A stretch of DNA of 64,000 nucleotides from Bradyrhizobium sp. ORS 285 (GTDB lineage: Bacteria > Pseudomonadota > Alphaproteobacteria > Rhizobiales > Xanthobacteraceae), in contig NZ_LT859959.1 in NCBI RefSeq assembly GCF_900176205.1, positions 4,857,001 through 4,921,000 on the forward strand, written 5' to 3'. Below the pieces are notes generated by a model. It ran no database searches. It was not told the DNA's origin and worked only from the letters and a program-made list of their open reading frames with translations. Within the stretch, counting starts at the first letter, position 1, and each line of letters opens with the position of its first letter. The position numbers and the translations under genes were made by a program. Shown piece after piece: positions 9,564 through 17,409 of this stretch.

Positions 9564-9782
9564 TGTGCGGCGGCGGAACACGCCGGGGAGAGCCGGCGAT
9601 GGAACCCGCCGAAGTGGGGAGAAAGCCTTGAATTGTCGAACCAAAGTCTAGGCCGGCCCGGATTGTCACGGCACAATCTGGTATAGAATGCCGGGACTGG
9701 CTCTCCCCCGGCCGCCCACAACAAACCGCTCCTTGCTGGAGCAGCTCTTGGCAACAACGGCGAATCGATTGAAGGCATCGAC

Positions 9783-11294
9783 GTGCGCGGCGTGACTCAA
9801 CCCTTTCCCGACGCGGCCGCCCGCCCCGAGGACGCGCAGGCGCTGGGCTTCGGCGCCTGGGATCTGGACCTCGCGACGGGCGATTTCTATTGGTCGGCCA
9901 CGACGCGGAAGCTGTTCGGGGTCGAGACCGATCAGCCCGTGACCTACGGCTCCTTCCTGGCGCTGCTCGCAGCCGGAGATCGCGCGCCGGTCGAGGCCGC
10001 GATCGAGCATGCGCGCCATCAGGGCACCTGGTTCGACATGTCGTTCAAGGTGCCGAACGGCGGACACTGGATTCGGGTCCTCGCGGGCGTGGTTCCCGGC
10101 GACGACGGCCAGCCGCGGCATCTGCGCGGCATCGCGCTGGACATCGACCAGGAGAAGCGGCTCGAGGAGGCGCTGCGGCTGCGCGAGCAGCACTTCCGCT
10201 CGATCCTGGACACCGTGCCGGACGCCATGATCGTGATCGACGGCGGCGGCATCATCCAATTCTTCAGCGCCGCGGCCGAGCGGATGTTCGGCTACTCCGA
10301 GGAGGAGGCCGTCGGCCTCGACGTCAGCGAGCTGATGCCAGAGCCGGACCGCTCGCGCCATGCCGGCTATCTCACCCGCTATCACGGCACGCGCGAGCGC
10401 CACATCATCGGCATCGGGCGCATCGTCACCGGCCGCCGCCGCGACGGCACGAGCTTTCCCATGCATCTGTCGATCGGCGAGATGCAGTCCGGCGGAAAAC
10501 CCTATTTCACCGGCTTCGCCCACGATCTCACCGAACACCAGCAGACCCAGGCGCGCCTGCGCGAATTGCAGTCGGAACTGGTTCACGTGTCGCGGCTCAG
10601 CGCCATGGGCGAAATGGCCTCGGCGCTGGCGCATGAGCTGAACCAGCCGCTGGCGGCGATCAGCAACTACATGAAAGGCTCGCGCCGGCTGCTTTCAGGC
10701 AGCAACGATCCGAACACGGCCAAGATCGAGAGCGCGATGGACCGCGCCGCCGAGCAGGCGATCCGCGCCGGGCAGATCATCCGTCGTCTCCGCGATTTCG
10801 TCTCCCGCGGCGAATCGGAAAAGCGCGTCGAGAGCCTGTCCAAGCTGATCGAGGAGGCCGGCGCGCTCGGCCTCGCCGGCGCCCGGGAGCAGAACGTCCA
10901 GTTGCGGTTCCAGCTCAATCCGGATGCCGATCTCGTGCTGGCCGACCGCGTTCAGATCCAGCAGGTGCTGGTCAACCTGTTCCGCAATGCGCTCGAGGCG
11001 ATGTCGCATTCCAAGCGGCGCGAACTCGCCGCCACCAACCGAAAGGTCAGCGACGACTTGATCGAGGTGGCCGTGTCCGATACCGGAACGGGATTCCACG
11101 ACGACGTGATGCCCAATCTGTTCAAAACCTTCTTCACGACCAAGGACACCGGAATGGGGGTCGGCCTGTCGATCAGCCGTTCCATCATCGAGGCCCATGG
11201 CGGGCGCATGTGGGCCGAAAACAACGAGGCAGGCGGCGCGACCTTCCGCTTCACCCTGCCGGCGGCCCCAACCAGGGTTGAGCATGATGGCTGA
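9783..11294 (+). CDS. fixL: Oxygen-sensing haem-PAS histidine kinase FixL
   Basis: Sensor kinase (503 aa) that phosphorylates FixJ when its haem loses oxygen. An N-terminal PAS-like domain (about 20-125) is followed by the haem-binding PAS domain (about 135-255). Haem ligand His193 is in SRHAGYLTRY, and Arg213 in GIGRIVTGRRR matches the residue that contacts bound oxygen. The kinase phosphoacceptor His284 is in SALAHELNQPL, and the ATPase domain ends in TKDTGMGVGLSISRS. There are no membrane helices, so it is cytosolic like Bradyrhizobium FixL. The start is GTG, with GAAGG 7 bases upstream. Its end overlaps fixJ. Confidence 0.98.
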   Translation: MRGVTQPFPDAAARPEDAQALGFGAWDLDLATGDFYWSATTRKLFGVETDQPVTYGSFLALLAAGDRAPVEAAIEHARHQGTWFDMSFKVPNGGHWIRVLAGVVPGDDGQPRHLRGIALDIDQEKRLEEALRLREQHFRSILDTVPDAMIVIDGGGIIQFFSAAAERMFGYSEEEAVGLDVSELMPEPDRSRHAGYLTRYHGTRERHIIGIGRIVTGRRRDGTSFPMHLSIGEMQSGGKPYFTGFAHDLTEHQQTQARLRELQSELVHVSRLSAMGEMASALAHELNQPLAAISNYMKGSRRLLSGSNDPNTAKIESAMDRAAEQAIRAGQIIRRLRDFVSRGESEKRVESLSKLIEEAGALGLAGAREQNVQLRFQLNPDADLVLADRVQIQQVLVNLFRNALEAMSHSKRRELAATNRKVSDDLIEVAVSDTGTGFHDDVMPNLFKTFFTTKDTGMGVGLSISRSIIEAHGGRMWAENNEAGGATFRFTLPAAPTRVEHDG

Positions 11295-11904
11295 GCGGGC
11301 CAAGGTCTATGTGATCGACGACGACGAGGCGATGCGGGATTCACTCAACTTCCTGCTCGACTCCTCCGGCTTTGAGGTCACGCTGTTCGAGCATGCACAG
11401 GCCTTTCTCGACCGGATGCCGACGCTCGCCTTCGGCTGCGTCGTCTCGGATGTGCGCATGCCCGGTATCGACGGCATCGAGCTGCTCAAGCGCATGAAGG
11501 CCACCGGCAGCAGCTTCCCCATCCTGGTGATGACCGGCCATGGCGACGTGCCGCTGGCGGTCGAGGCCATGAAGCTCGGCGCCATCGACTTCCTCGAAAA
11601 GCCGTTCGAGGACGAGCGCCTGGTCGCGATGATCGAGACCGCAATCCAGCAGGCCGAGCCGGCGGCGAAGAACGAGCAGGTCACGCAGGACATTCTCGCG
11701 CGCATCGCGAGCCTCAGCCCGCGGGAGCGCCAGGTGATGGACGGTCTGATGGCCGGCCTCTCCAACAAGCTGATCGCGCGCGAATACGACATCAGCCCGC
11801 GCACCATCGAGGTCTACCGCGCGAACGTGATGACCAAGATGGGCGCGAACAGCCTGTCGGAGCTGGTGCGTCTGGCGATGCGCGCAGGCGCCTTCAAGGA
11901 TTGA
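11284..11904 (+). CDS. fixJ: Response regulator FixJ
   Basis: Two-domain transcription activator (206 aa) phosphorylated by FixL. The receiver domain has the acidic pocket IDDD and the phosphoacceptor Asp56 in VVSDVRMPGID. The C-terminal LuxR-type helix-turn-helix is visible in SPRERQVMDGLMAGLSNKLIA. Two consecutive ATGs (11284 and 11287) overlap the end of fixL; the first has AGG 7 bases upstream. Its expected target is fixK, where FixJ-type motifs are present. Confidence 0.97.
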   Translation: MMAERAKVYVIDDDEAMRDSLNFLLDSSGFEVTLFEHAQAFLDRMPTLAFGCVVSDVRMPGIDGIELLKRMKATGSSFPILVMTGHGDVPLAVEAMKLGAIDFLEKPFEDERLVAMIETAIQQAEPAAKNEQVTQDILARIASLSPRERQVMDGLMAGLSNKLIAREYDISPRTIEVYRANVMTKMGANSLSELVRLAMRAGAFKD

Positions 11905-11914
11905 GCTAGATCAA
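11901..11914 (+). promoter_or_regulatory. FixK/FNR-type box before the lone receiver gene
   Basis: TTGAGCTAGATCAA fits TTGA-N6-TCAA exactly and overlaps the fixJ stop codon. It ends 68 bases before the start of the receiver-domain gene. It suggests that this gene is activated by FixK separately from fixLJ. Confidence 0.75.
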
Positions 11915-11982
11915 GCGGCCTTGACAGATTCGGGTGTTATGTTGCGCCTTGGTTCAACATCACATCTCGCGCGGCACGTGCC

Positions 11983-12378
11983 ATGTCGGTTCACGCCAAA
12001 CCCAAGGTCTACGTCGCCGACGACGATGCCGACGTCCTCGGCTCGTTGCGTTTCCTGCTGGAGGCCGACGGCTTCGACGTCCGCACCTTCCGTAGCGGCA
12101 CCGCGCTGCTGAAGGCGTCGTCTCACGCACCGGTCGACTGCTTCGTGGTCGATTACAAGATGCCGGAGCTGAACGGTGTCGAGCTCGCGGAAAAGTTGCG
12201 CAAGCAGGGCGCGACCGCGCCGGTGGTGTTGATCACGGGGCACTACGACGACCGGCTGGAGGCCCGGGCCGCGGCAGTCGGAATCCACGATTTCCTGCTC
12301 AAGCCGCTGCTCGACGACAATCTGGTCAAGCGAATCCGTAAAGCCATCGCCAACGATGATCGGGCTACCGCTCCTTGA
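11983..12378 (+). CDS. Single-domain response regulator between fixJ and fixK
   Basis: Stand-alone receiver domain (131 aa) with no output domain. The acidic pocket is VADDDADV, the phosphoacceptor Asp is in FVVDYKMPELNGVEL, the conserved Thr/Ser position is in LITGHYDD, and the Lys is in FLLKPLLDD. A gene of this kind sits between fixJ and fixK2 in Bradyrhizobium. The FixK box upstream fits a feedback element acting on FixL or another kinase, but that role is inference. Its closest resemblance is to the FixJ receiver. Confidence 0.9.
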   Translation: MSVHAKPKVYVADDDADVLGSLRFLLEADGFDVRTFRSGTALLKASSHAPVDCFVVDYKMPELNGVELAEKLRKQGATAPVVLITGHYDDRLEARAAAVGIHDFLLKPLLDDNLVKRIRKAIANDDRATAP

Positions 12379-12406
12379 GCCTTTTGGCCCCGGATTCCGG
12401 CCGCAC

Positions 12407-12424
12407 CTACGTACATCTACGTAA
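12407..12424 (+). promoter_or_regulatory. Tandem FixJ-type motifs upstream of fixK
   Basis: CTACGTAC at 12407-12414 and CTACGTAA at 12417-12424 are repeated at a 10-base spacing. On the opposite strand the first reads GTACGTAG, matching the GTAMGTAG motif described for FixJ; the second differs at one base. They end 84 bases before the fixK start codon. They are the likely sites through which phosphorylated FixJ activates fixK. Confidence 0.75.
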
Positions 12425-12508
12425 GGGAACCCCCTTAAGATAACGGCCCAAATGTCCTTAACGGGAGCCGCAAGGTACCACATCGCCATCCGCCGCAAGG
12501 AGATGGTC

Positions 12509-13213
12509 ATGCTCAATCAGTCGCTCACCCATTCGGTCGTCACCCCCAGCGCCACTGCCGTTCCCTCTCCTGCTGTCCCCTCTCCTGCCGCCAACCCCTT
12601 TGCCGAGATCACCGGCCATGCCGGGCTGATCGCCAGCGAGTTCTCCTACAAGAAGGACGAGGAGATCTATGGCGAGGACGAGCCGGCCGAGTACGTCTAC
12701 CAGGTGATCTCCGGCGCGGTCCGCAGCTACAAGCTGCTGTCCGACGGCCGCCGCCAGATCGGCGCCTTTCATCTTCCCGGCGACGTGTTCGGCCTCGAAT
12801 TCGGCTCGGTGCATCGTCTCGCCGCTGAAGCCATCATCGACACCAATGTGCGCCTGGTGAAGCGCCGCAGCCTCGAGCAGGCCGCCGGCACCGACGTCAC
12901 CGTCGCCCGCAAGCTCTGGACCATGACCGCCGGCGACCTCCGCCATGCCGAAGACCACATGCTGCTGCTGGGCCGCAAGACCGCGATGGAGCGTGTCGCG
13001 ACCTTCCTGCTCGAGATGGACCGCCGCCTCGCCGTTGCCGGCATGATGGCGCTGCCGATGTGCCGCCGCGACATCGGCGACTATCTCGGCCTGACGCTGG
13101 AGACCGTCTCCCGCGCGCTGTCGCAACTGCACAGCCAGGGTGTCCTCGGCTTCTCCGGTGCCCGCCAGATCGTGCTGCGCAACCGCCAGCGCCTGCGCAG
13201 CATGGACGCCTGA
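12509..13213 (+). CDS. fixK: CRP/FNR-family activator FixK (FixK2 type)
   Basis: Transcription activator (234 aa) for low-oxygen genes. It has an N-terminal cyclic-nucleotide-type beta-barrel (about 35-125), a dimer helix and a C-terminal helix-turn-helix (about 185-215) with the recognition sequence LTLETVSR. It lacks the N-terminal cysteine cluster of FNR, as FixK proteins do. Cys185 in LPMCRRDIG sits where FixK2 has its redox-reactive cysteine. The ATG at 12509 was chosen because AAGGAG lies 6 bases upstream; earlier in-frame ATGs at 12452 and 12503 are less well placed. FixJ-type motifs upstream indicate FixLJ control. Confidence 0.96.
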   Translation: MLNQSLTHSVVTPSATAVPSPAVPSPAANPFAEITGHAGLIASEFSYKKDEEIYGEDEPAEYVYQVISGAVRSYKLLSDGRRQIGAFHLPGDVFGLEFGSVHRLAAEAIIDTNVRLVKRRSLEQAAGTDVTVARKLWTMTAGDLRHAEDHMLLLGRKTAMERVATFLLEMDRRLAVAGMMALPMCRRDIGDYLGLTLETVSRALSQLHSQGVLGFSGARQIVLRNRQRLRSMDA

Positions 13214-13224
13214 GCACCAGTCCC

Positions 13225-14541
13225 TCACGCTGTCCGCGCGCGCTGCCCCGTCTCCGGCATCAGCAGCGCGATCAACACGAGACCTGTCAGCGCCACGCCT
13301 GACAGACCCATGAAGGCGGTGACGCTGCCGTAGCGGTCGCTGGCAAAGCCGGCGACCACGGTGGATAGCGAGCCCCCGATCCCCGACGCCGTCCCCACGA
13401 TTCCCTGCGCCAGATTGAAGTGGCCGCTGCCGAACGCGACATCGGCCACCGTCAGCGGGATCATCACGGCGAACACGGCAGCCGTGACACCGTCGAAGAG
13501 CTGCACCGCCACCAGCACGTAGGGATCGTGCACCAGGGCGAACAGCGCGCCGCGAATCGTGAGCGCCGCAAATCCCAGCATCAGCAGCGGCCGCCGGCCC
13601 CATTGCTGCGCCACCGCGCCGACCGAGGGCGAGGTCAACGCCACGATGGCCTGCGGCACGACGATGCAGAACGCGATCAGCATCGGCGCCCATTCGCTCG
13701 ACTTCGTCGTCACCACACCGGCCATCAGCGGCAGCATCGCCGCATTGGCGAGCTGCAGCAGGAACACGCCGAGGGCAAACACCAGCAGCGCGCGCTGGCG
13801 CAGCAATCCCAGCAGATTCGACAGCCGCGCGACCTCCCTGTCCTCCTCGACCGCATGGCCGTGCGCCCGGGCGATGTCGATCTCGCGCTCGCGAATCCGC
13901 GACAGCGCGATCAGGGTTGGGAATGCGAGGATGAAGGTGACGAGAAACACCGCGCGGCTGGAGAGCAGGTAGCCGCATGTGCCCATGAGCGCGGCCGCAA
14001 CACCGTTGCCGAGCGAGGCGAAGCGCGCATTGCGGCCGAGACGCTCGGCCATGCCGCGCGGCCCGACCAGGCCGAGGCTGATGGCGGCAATCGCGGGGCC
14101 CAGCACGCAGCTCGCGGCCGCATGCAGCATGGCCGCGCCGGCCACCACCGGAAAGATCGGCCAGACGGCATAAGCCAGCGCGCAGCAGCCGATGGTCGCC
14201 ACGGCAAATCCGGCCACGCGCCGCTCCGACTTCGCCGCATCAATGATCGCCCCGCCGGGCATCTGTCCGATCAGGCCGACGATGCCGCCGATCGACAGCA
14301 CCAGGCCGATCTGCGCCTGGGTCCATTTCTGCGTCGTCAGGTACACTGCGATGAACGGCCCGAATCCGGTCTGCACGTCGGCAAGGAAGAAGATGAACCA
14401 GTCGAGTCCGCGCAGGCTCTGCCGCGACGGCGCAGGCTTCAGCGCCTGGCCGTGATCCGGCACGGAATCGCGCCGCGGCTCCGCGTCGCGGTCCGACGCA
14501 GGCTGCTGGTCAGGTGATCTGGACGGCCGTACGTGGGCCAT
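13225..14541 (-). CDS. MFS transporter
   Basis: Major facilitator superfamily membrane protein (438 aa) with about 12 predicted helices after a ~45-residue hydrophilic N-terminus. The segment QMPGGAIIDAAKSERR is the usual loop between helices 2 and 3. It resembles MFS proteins of unknown substrate found beside respiratory or stress genes. It converges on fixK with only 11 bases between them, and nothing in the sequence identifies a substrate. Confidence 0.85.
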   Translation of the reverse strand: MAHVRPSRSPDQQPASDRDAEPRRDSVPDHGQALKPAPSRQSLRGLDWFIFFLADVQTGFGPFIAVYLTTQKWTQAQIGLVLSIGGIVGLIGQMPGGAIIDAAKSERRVAGFAVATIGCCALAYAVWPIFPVVAGAAMLHAAASCVLGPAIAAISLGLVGPRGMAERLGRNARFASLGNGVAAALMGTCGYLLSSRAVFLVTFILAFPTLIALSRIREREIDIARAHGHAVEEDREVARLSNLLGLLRQRALLVFALGVFLLQLANAAMLPLMAGVVTTKSSEWAPMLIAFCIVVPQAIVALTSPSVGAVAQQWGRRPLLMLGFAALTIRGALFALVHDPYVLVAVQLFDGVTAAVFAVMIPLTVADVAFGSGHFNLAQGIVGTASGIGGSLSTVVAGFASDRYGSVTAFMGLSGVALTGLVLIALLMPETGQRARTA

Positions 14542-14637
14542 GGCTCTTTACATCTCAATGGACAACGATTCTTGAGACATAACGTCCCCGCCGCGTCCCG
14601 GGCACACGCGTGCCAAAGCGCGGTCTCACGCATCAAC

Positions 14638-15144
14638 TCAATGATCGAAATCCCAGGGGGACAGCTTGCCGGCGGCGCCGAGCACGACGACGGGCTTGTC
14701 CTCCTTGTACTCGGGCGCCGCCTTCACCTGCTCCTTGGTGAGATCAAGCGTCACCTGATCGCTCTTCTCGGTGATGTGCTTGAAATCGAGCGCGGTCCAA
14801 TCGACCACGATCTTGCGGCTGCCGACGCCGAGGAAGCCGCCGAAATCGATCACTGCCGCGCGCACGGTGCCGGTGAGATCGACGATGACATCGACGATGT
14901 GGCCCATGTCCTCGCCGGTCGAGCTGCGCACGTCGCGGCCGAGCACGCCATGCGCGTCCCGCGCGCCGAGGATGGTGACCGAGGGCGGCGGCGCCGGCTC
15001 CTTCGCAGGAGCCGGCGTTTCCTTGGTCACAGGGACCGGCGATGCCTGCTGCGCAGCCGCGGCATTCATCTGCAGCGTCAACAACGCGACCGCAGCGAGA
15101 GCGGACGCAGCACCGAGGCGGCAGCGATGGTTCGGCGTTCTCAT
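14638..15144 (-). CDS. Secreted PRC-barrel domain protein
   Basis: Protein of 168 aa with an N-terminal signal peptide ending near AAAAQQ (about residue 30) and a Pro/Ala/Lys-rich linker. A PRC-barrel-like domain follows (about 55-130), with LGRDVRSSTGEDMGHIVDV and AVIDFGGFLGVGSRKIVV. The ATG overlaps the stop of the upstream glucosidase gene as ATGA, so the pair is translationally coupled. Function unknown; PRC-barrel proteins of this type are usually envelope- or stress-associated. Confidence 0.85.
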   Translation of the reverse strand: MRTPNHRCRLGAASALAAVALLTLQMNAAAAQQASPVPVTKETPAPAKEPAPPPSVTILGARDAHGVLGRDVRSSTGEDMGHIVDVIVDLTGTVRAAVIDFGGFLGVGSRKIVVDWTALDFKHITEKSDQVTLDLTKEQVKAAPEYKEDKPVVVLGAAGKLSPWDFDH

Positions 15145-17342
15145 TGCGCCAGCACCAGCGAGACCTGGATCTGGCCGCGGCGGCGCAGCACCTCCATCGA
15201 CACGTCCTCGCCGTGGCGACGCAGGCGCAGATCGATCGCGGAGCCGCCGAGCCGGAGATCGCGCAGCACGACCCAGTCGAGGAATGCCGGCAGCCGCGGG
15301 TTGCGCAGCCTGATCTCGCCGCGTGCGGCATCGAACTCCAGCCCGAGCGCCGCTTCGAGCAACGTGAACGGCGTCGCACTGGCCCAGGCCTGCGGCGCGC
15401 AAGCCACGGGATAAAGCGTGGGGCCACGATGCTTCTCGCGCCGGAAGCCGCAGAACAGCTCCGGCAGCCGGCGCAGATCCATGTAGGACGCCGCCTCGAA
15501 CAGGCCGCGAAACACCTGCTCCACCGCATGCTTCAGGCCGTAGCGCGACAGGCCGAGCGCGATCAGCGCGTTGTCATGCGGCCAGATCGAGCCGTCATGA
15601 TAGGACATCGGGTTATAGCGCGCCTCTCCCAGGGCGACGGTACGGATACCCCAGCCCGAGAAGAAGTGCGGCCCTAACAGGTCGGCGGCGACCTTGCGGG
15701 CGCGATCCTCGCGCACCATGCCGCTGAACAGGAGCTGCCCGGCATTCGACGTGCGCACGCGGCACGGCTGCTTGTTGCCGTCGAGCGCGAGCGCATAGGT
15801 GTTGAGCTTCTCGCACCAGAAGGCGTCCTCGAACCGTTCGGCCAATCGCGCCGCCTCGGCGTCGAGCCTGTCCGCCATGTCAGTTTTGCCGAGCCGCCGC
15901 GCGCAGCGCGCCGCGAGCTGCTTGCCGGCAAACACGTAGCCCTGCACCTCGGCGAGCGCGATGTAGCCCTCGGCGAGACGGCCGTCGGCGTGGAACACCG
16001 CGTCGTAGGAATCCTTCCAGCCCTGGTTGGCGAGGCCCTGCTCGGATGCACGCTGATATTCGACGAAGCCGTCGCGGTCGGGATCGCCGGGTCCGTCGAT
16101 CCAGGCGAGCCCCAGCTCGATGGCCGGCCATAGCTCCTTCAACGTGTCGAGATCGCCGGTGCGCTCGACATAGAGGCCCGCCAGCAGCACGAACAACGGC
16201 GTGGAGTCGACGCTGCCGTAGTAGCAGGCGAACGGCACCTCGCGCAGCGCCGCCATCTCGCCGCCTCGCATCTCGTGCAGGATCTTGCCCGGTTCGGCAT
16301 CGGCAAGGGGATCGGTCTGCTTCGCCTGATATCTTGCAAGCCGGCGCAGCACGCCGCGCGCGATGCGCGGATCGACCCACAGCATTTGCATCGCCGTGAT
16401 CAGTCCGTCGCGGCCGAACGTCGTCGAGTACCAGGGGATGCCGGCATAGGGGTAGCGCCCCTCCGGCGTGTCGGTCATCAGGATGTTGAGATCGGCGGCG
16501 GCCTGGCACAGCACCTCGTTCAAGATATCGTTCGAGGTCTCGATGCTGGTCGCGCCTTGCGTGCAGCGACGCATCTCCCTGCGATGCGCCAGCAGGCTGC
16601 GGAAGAAGCGGCCCGGCTGCTCGCCGGCGGCGGCATTGCAGGTCACCGCGATGAACAACGAGGCCGATTGCTGCGGCTCCAGGTCGAAATGATAGGTCGC
16701 GATATCGATCGTGAGCCTGGACGGGCGTGGATCGAAATGCAGCGCCGTGGTGCGCGTCACGCCGTCGAGGCCGCGATAGTCGAGCATCACATCGGATGGG
16801 CTCATCATCCGGCCTGAGCCCGCGCCGCGTCGCGGCCGCACGCTACCCCGGACCTCGAACAGGTCGGCGAAATCATTGTCGAAGGCGAGCTTGAGATCGA
16901 AGCTGGCGCGCCGGTCGCCATGGTTCTGCAGGCCGATGCGCTGATAGAAGGTGCCGTGCCACAGGAAGATGGTGCGGACGATGTGCAGCATGTCCTTGGG
17001 CAGCACCAGCCGGCCTTGATCGTAGATATCAGGATTGGTCAGATCGATCGTGAGCGCCGAATTGTCGTCACGCAGGCTGGATCCCAGCAGCAGCGGCTGC
17101 ACCTCCTCGAGCGTCAGCTCGAGCCGCGCCAGATAGCGCGTGTCGGAATTGAACAGGCCGTCCGGGCCGCCGGCTGACGCGCCGATATCGCCATGGCCAT
17201 CGAGCACGATGAAGGTGTCGTCATGCTTGAGCGAGCGCCGCGGCCGAGCCGCGGGCCCCGTCATCGGGATGTAGAAGGGCTGCTCGGCCGGCTCGTCCGC
17301 CCGGTCGATCGATCTGAGTGTGCTTGCGACTTCGGCCGACAT
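15141..17342 (-). CDS. Amylo-alpha-1,6-glucosidase / glycogen-debranching-type protein
   Basis: Large cytosolic protein (about 733 aa). An N-terminal domain (about 35-250) of the glycogen debranching enzyme N-terminal type is followed by an alpha/alpha-toroid glucosidase domain. Visible motifs are YAGIPWYSTTFGRDGLITA, QGWKDSYDAVFHADG and NPMSYHDGSIWPHDNALIA. It probably hydrolyses alpha-1,6 branches in glycogen- or trehalose-like glucans. The start MSAEVAST is preferred because GAGG lies 5 bases upstream; an upstream GTG would add 10 residues. It is coupled to the PRC-barrel gene and follows an ABC exporter on the same strand. Confidence 0.88.
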   Translation of the reverse strand: MSAEVASTLRSIDRADEPAEQPFYIPMTGPAARPRRSLKHDDTFIVLDGHGDIGASAGGPDGLFNSDTRYLARLELTLEEVQPLLLGSSLRDDNSALTIDLTNPDIYDQGRLVLPKDMLHIVRTIFLWHGTFYQRIGLQNHGDRRASFDLKLAFDNDFADLFEVRGSVRPRRGAGSGRMMSPSDVMLDYRGLDGVTRTTALHFDPRPSRLTIDIATYHFDLEPQQSASLFIAVTCNAAAGEQPGRFFRSLLAHRREMRRCTQGATSIETSNDILNEVLCQAAADLNILMTDTPEGRYPYAGIPWYSTTFGRDGLITAMQMLWVDPRIARGVLRRLARYQAKQTDPLADAEPGKILHEMRGGEMAALREVPFACYYGSVDSTPLFVLLAGLYVERTGDLDTLKELWPAIELGLAWIDGPGDPDRDGFVEYQRASEQGLANQGWKDSYDAVFHADGRLAEGYIALAEVQGYVFAGKQLAARCARRLGKTDMADRLDAEAARLAERFEDAFWCEKLNTYALALDGNKQPCRVRTSNAGQLLFSGMVREDRARKVAADLLGPHFFSGWGIRTVALGEARYNPMSYHDGSIWPHDNALIALGLSRYGLKHAVEQVFRGLFEAASYMDLRRLPELFCGFRREKHRGPTLYPVACAPQAWASATPFTLLEAALGLEFDAARGEIRLRNPRLPAFLDWVVLRDLRLGGSAIDLRLRRHGEDVSMEVLRRRGQIQVSLVLAQ

Positions 17343-17409
17343 GATGACCTCGTGCGATGTTGGAGTGGCCACGCGATCGACTTGGCACGATCGCGACGCG
17401 ACGCAACGA

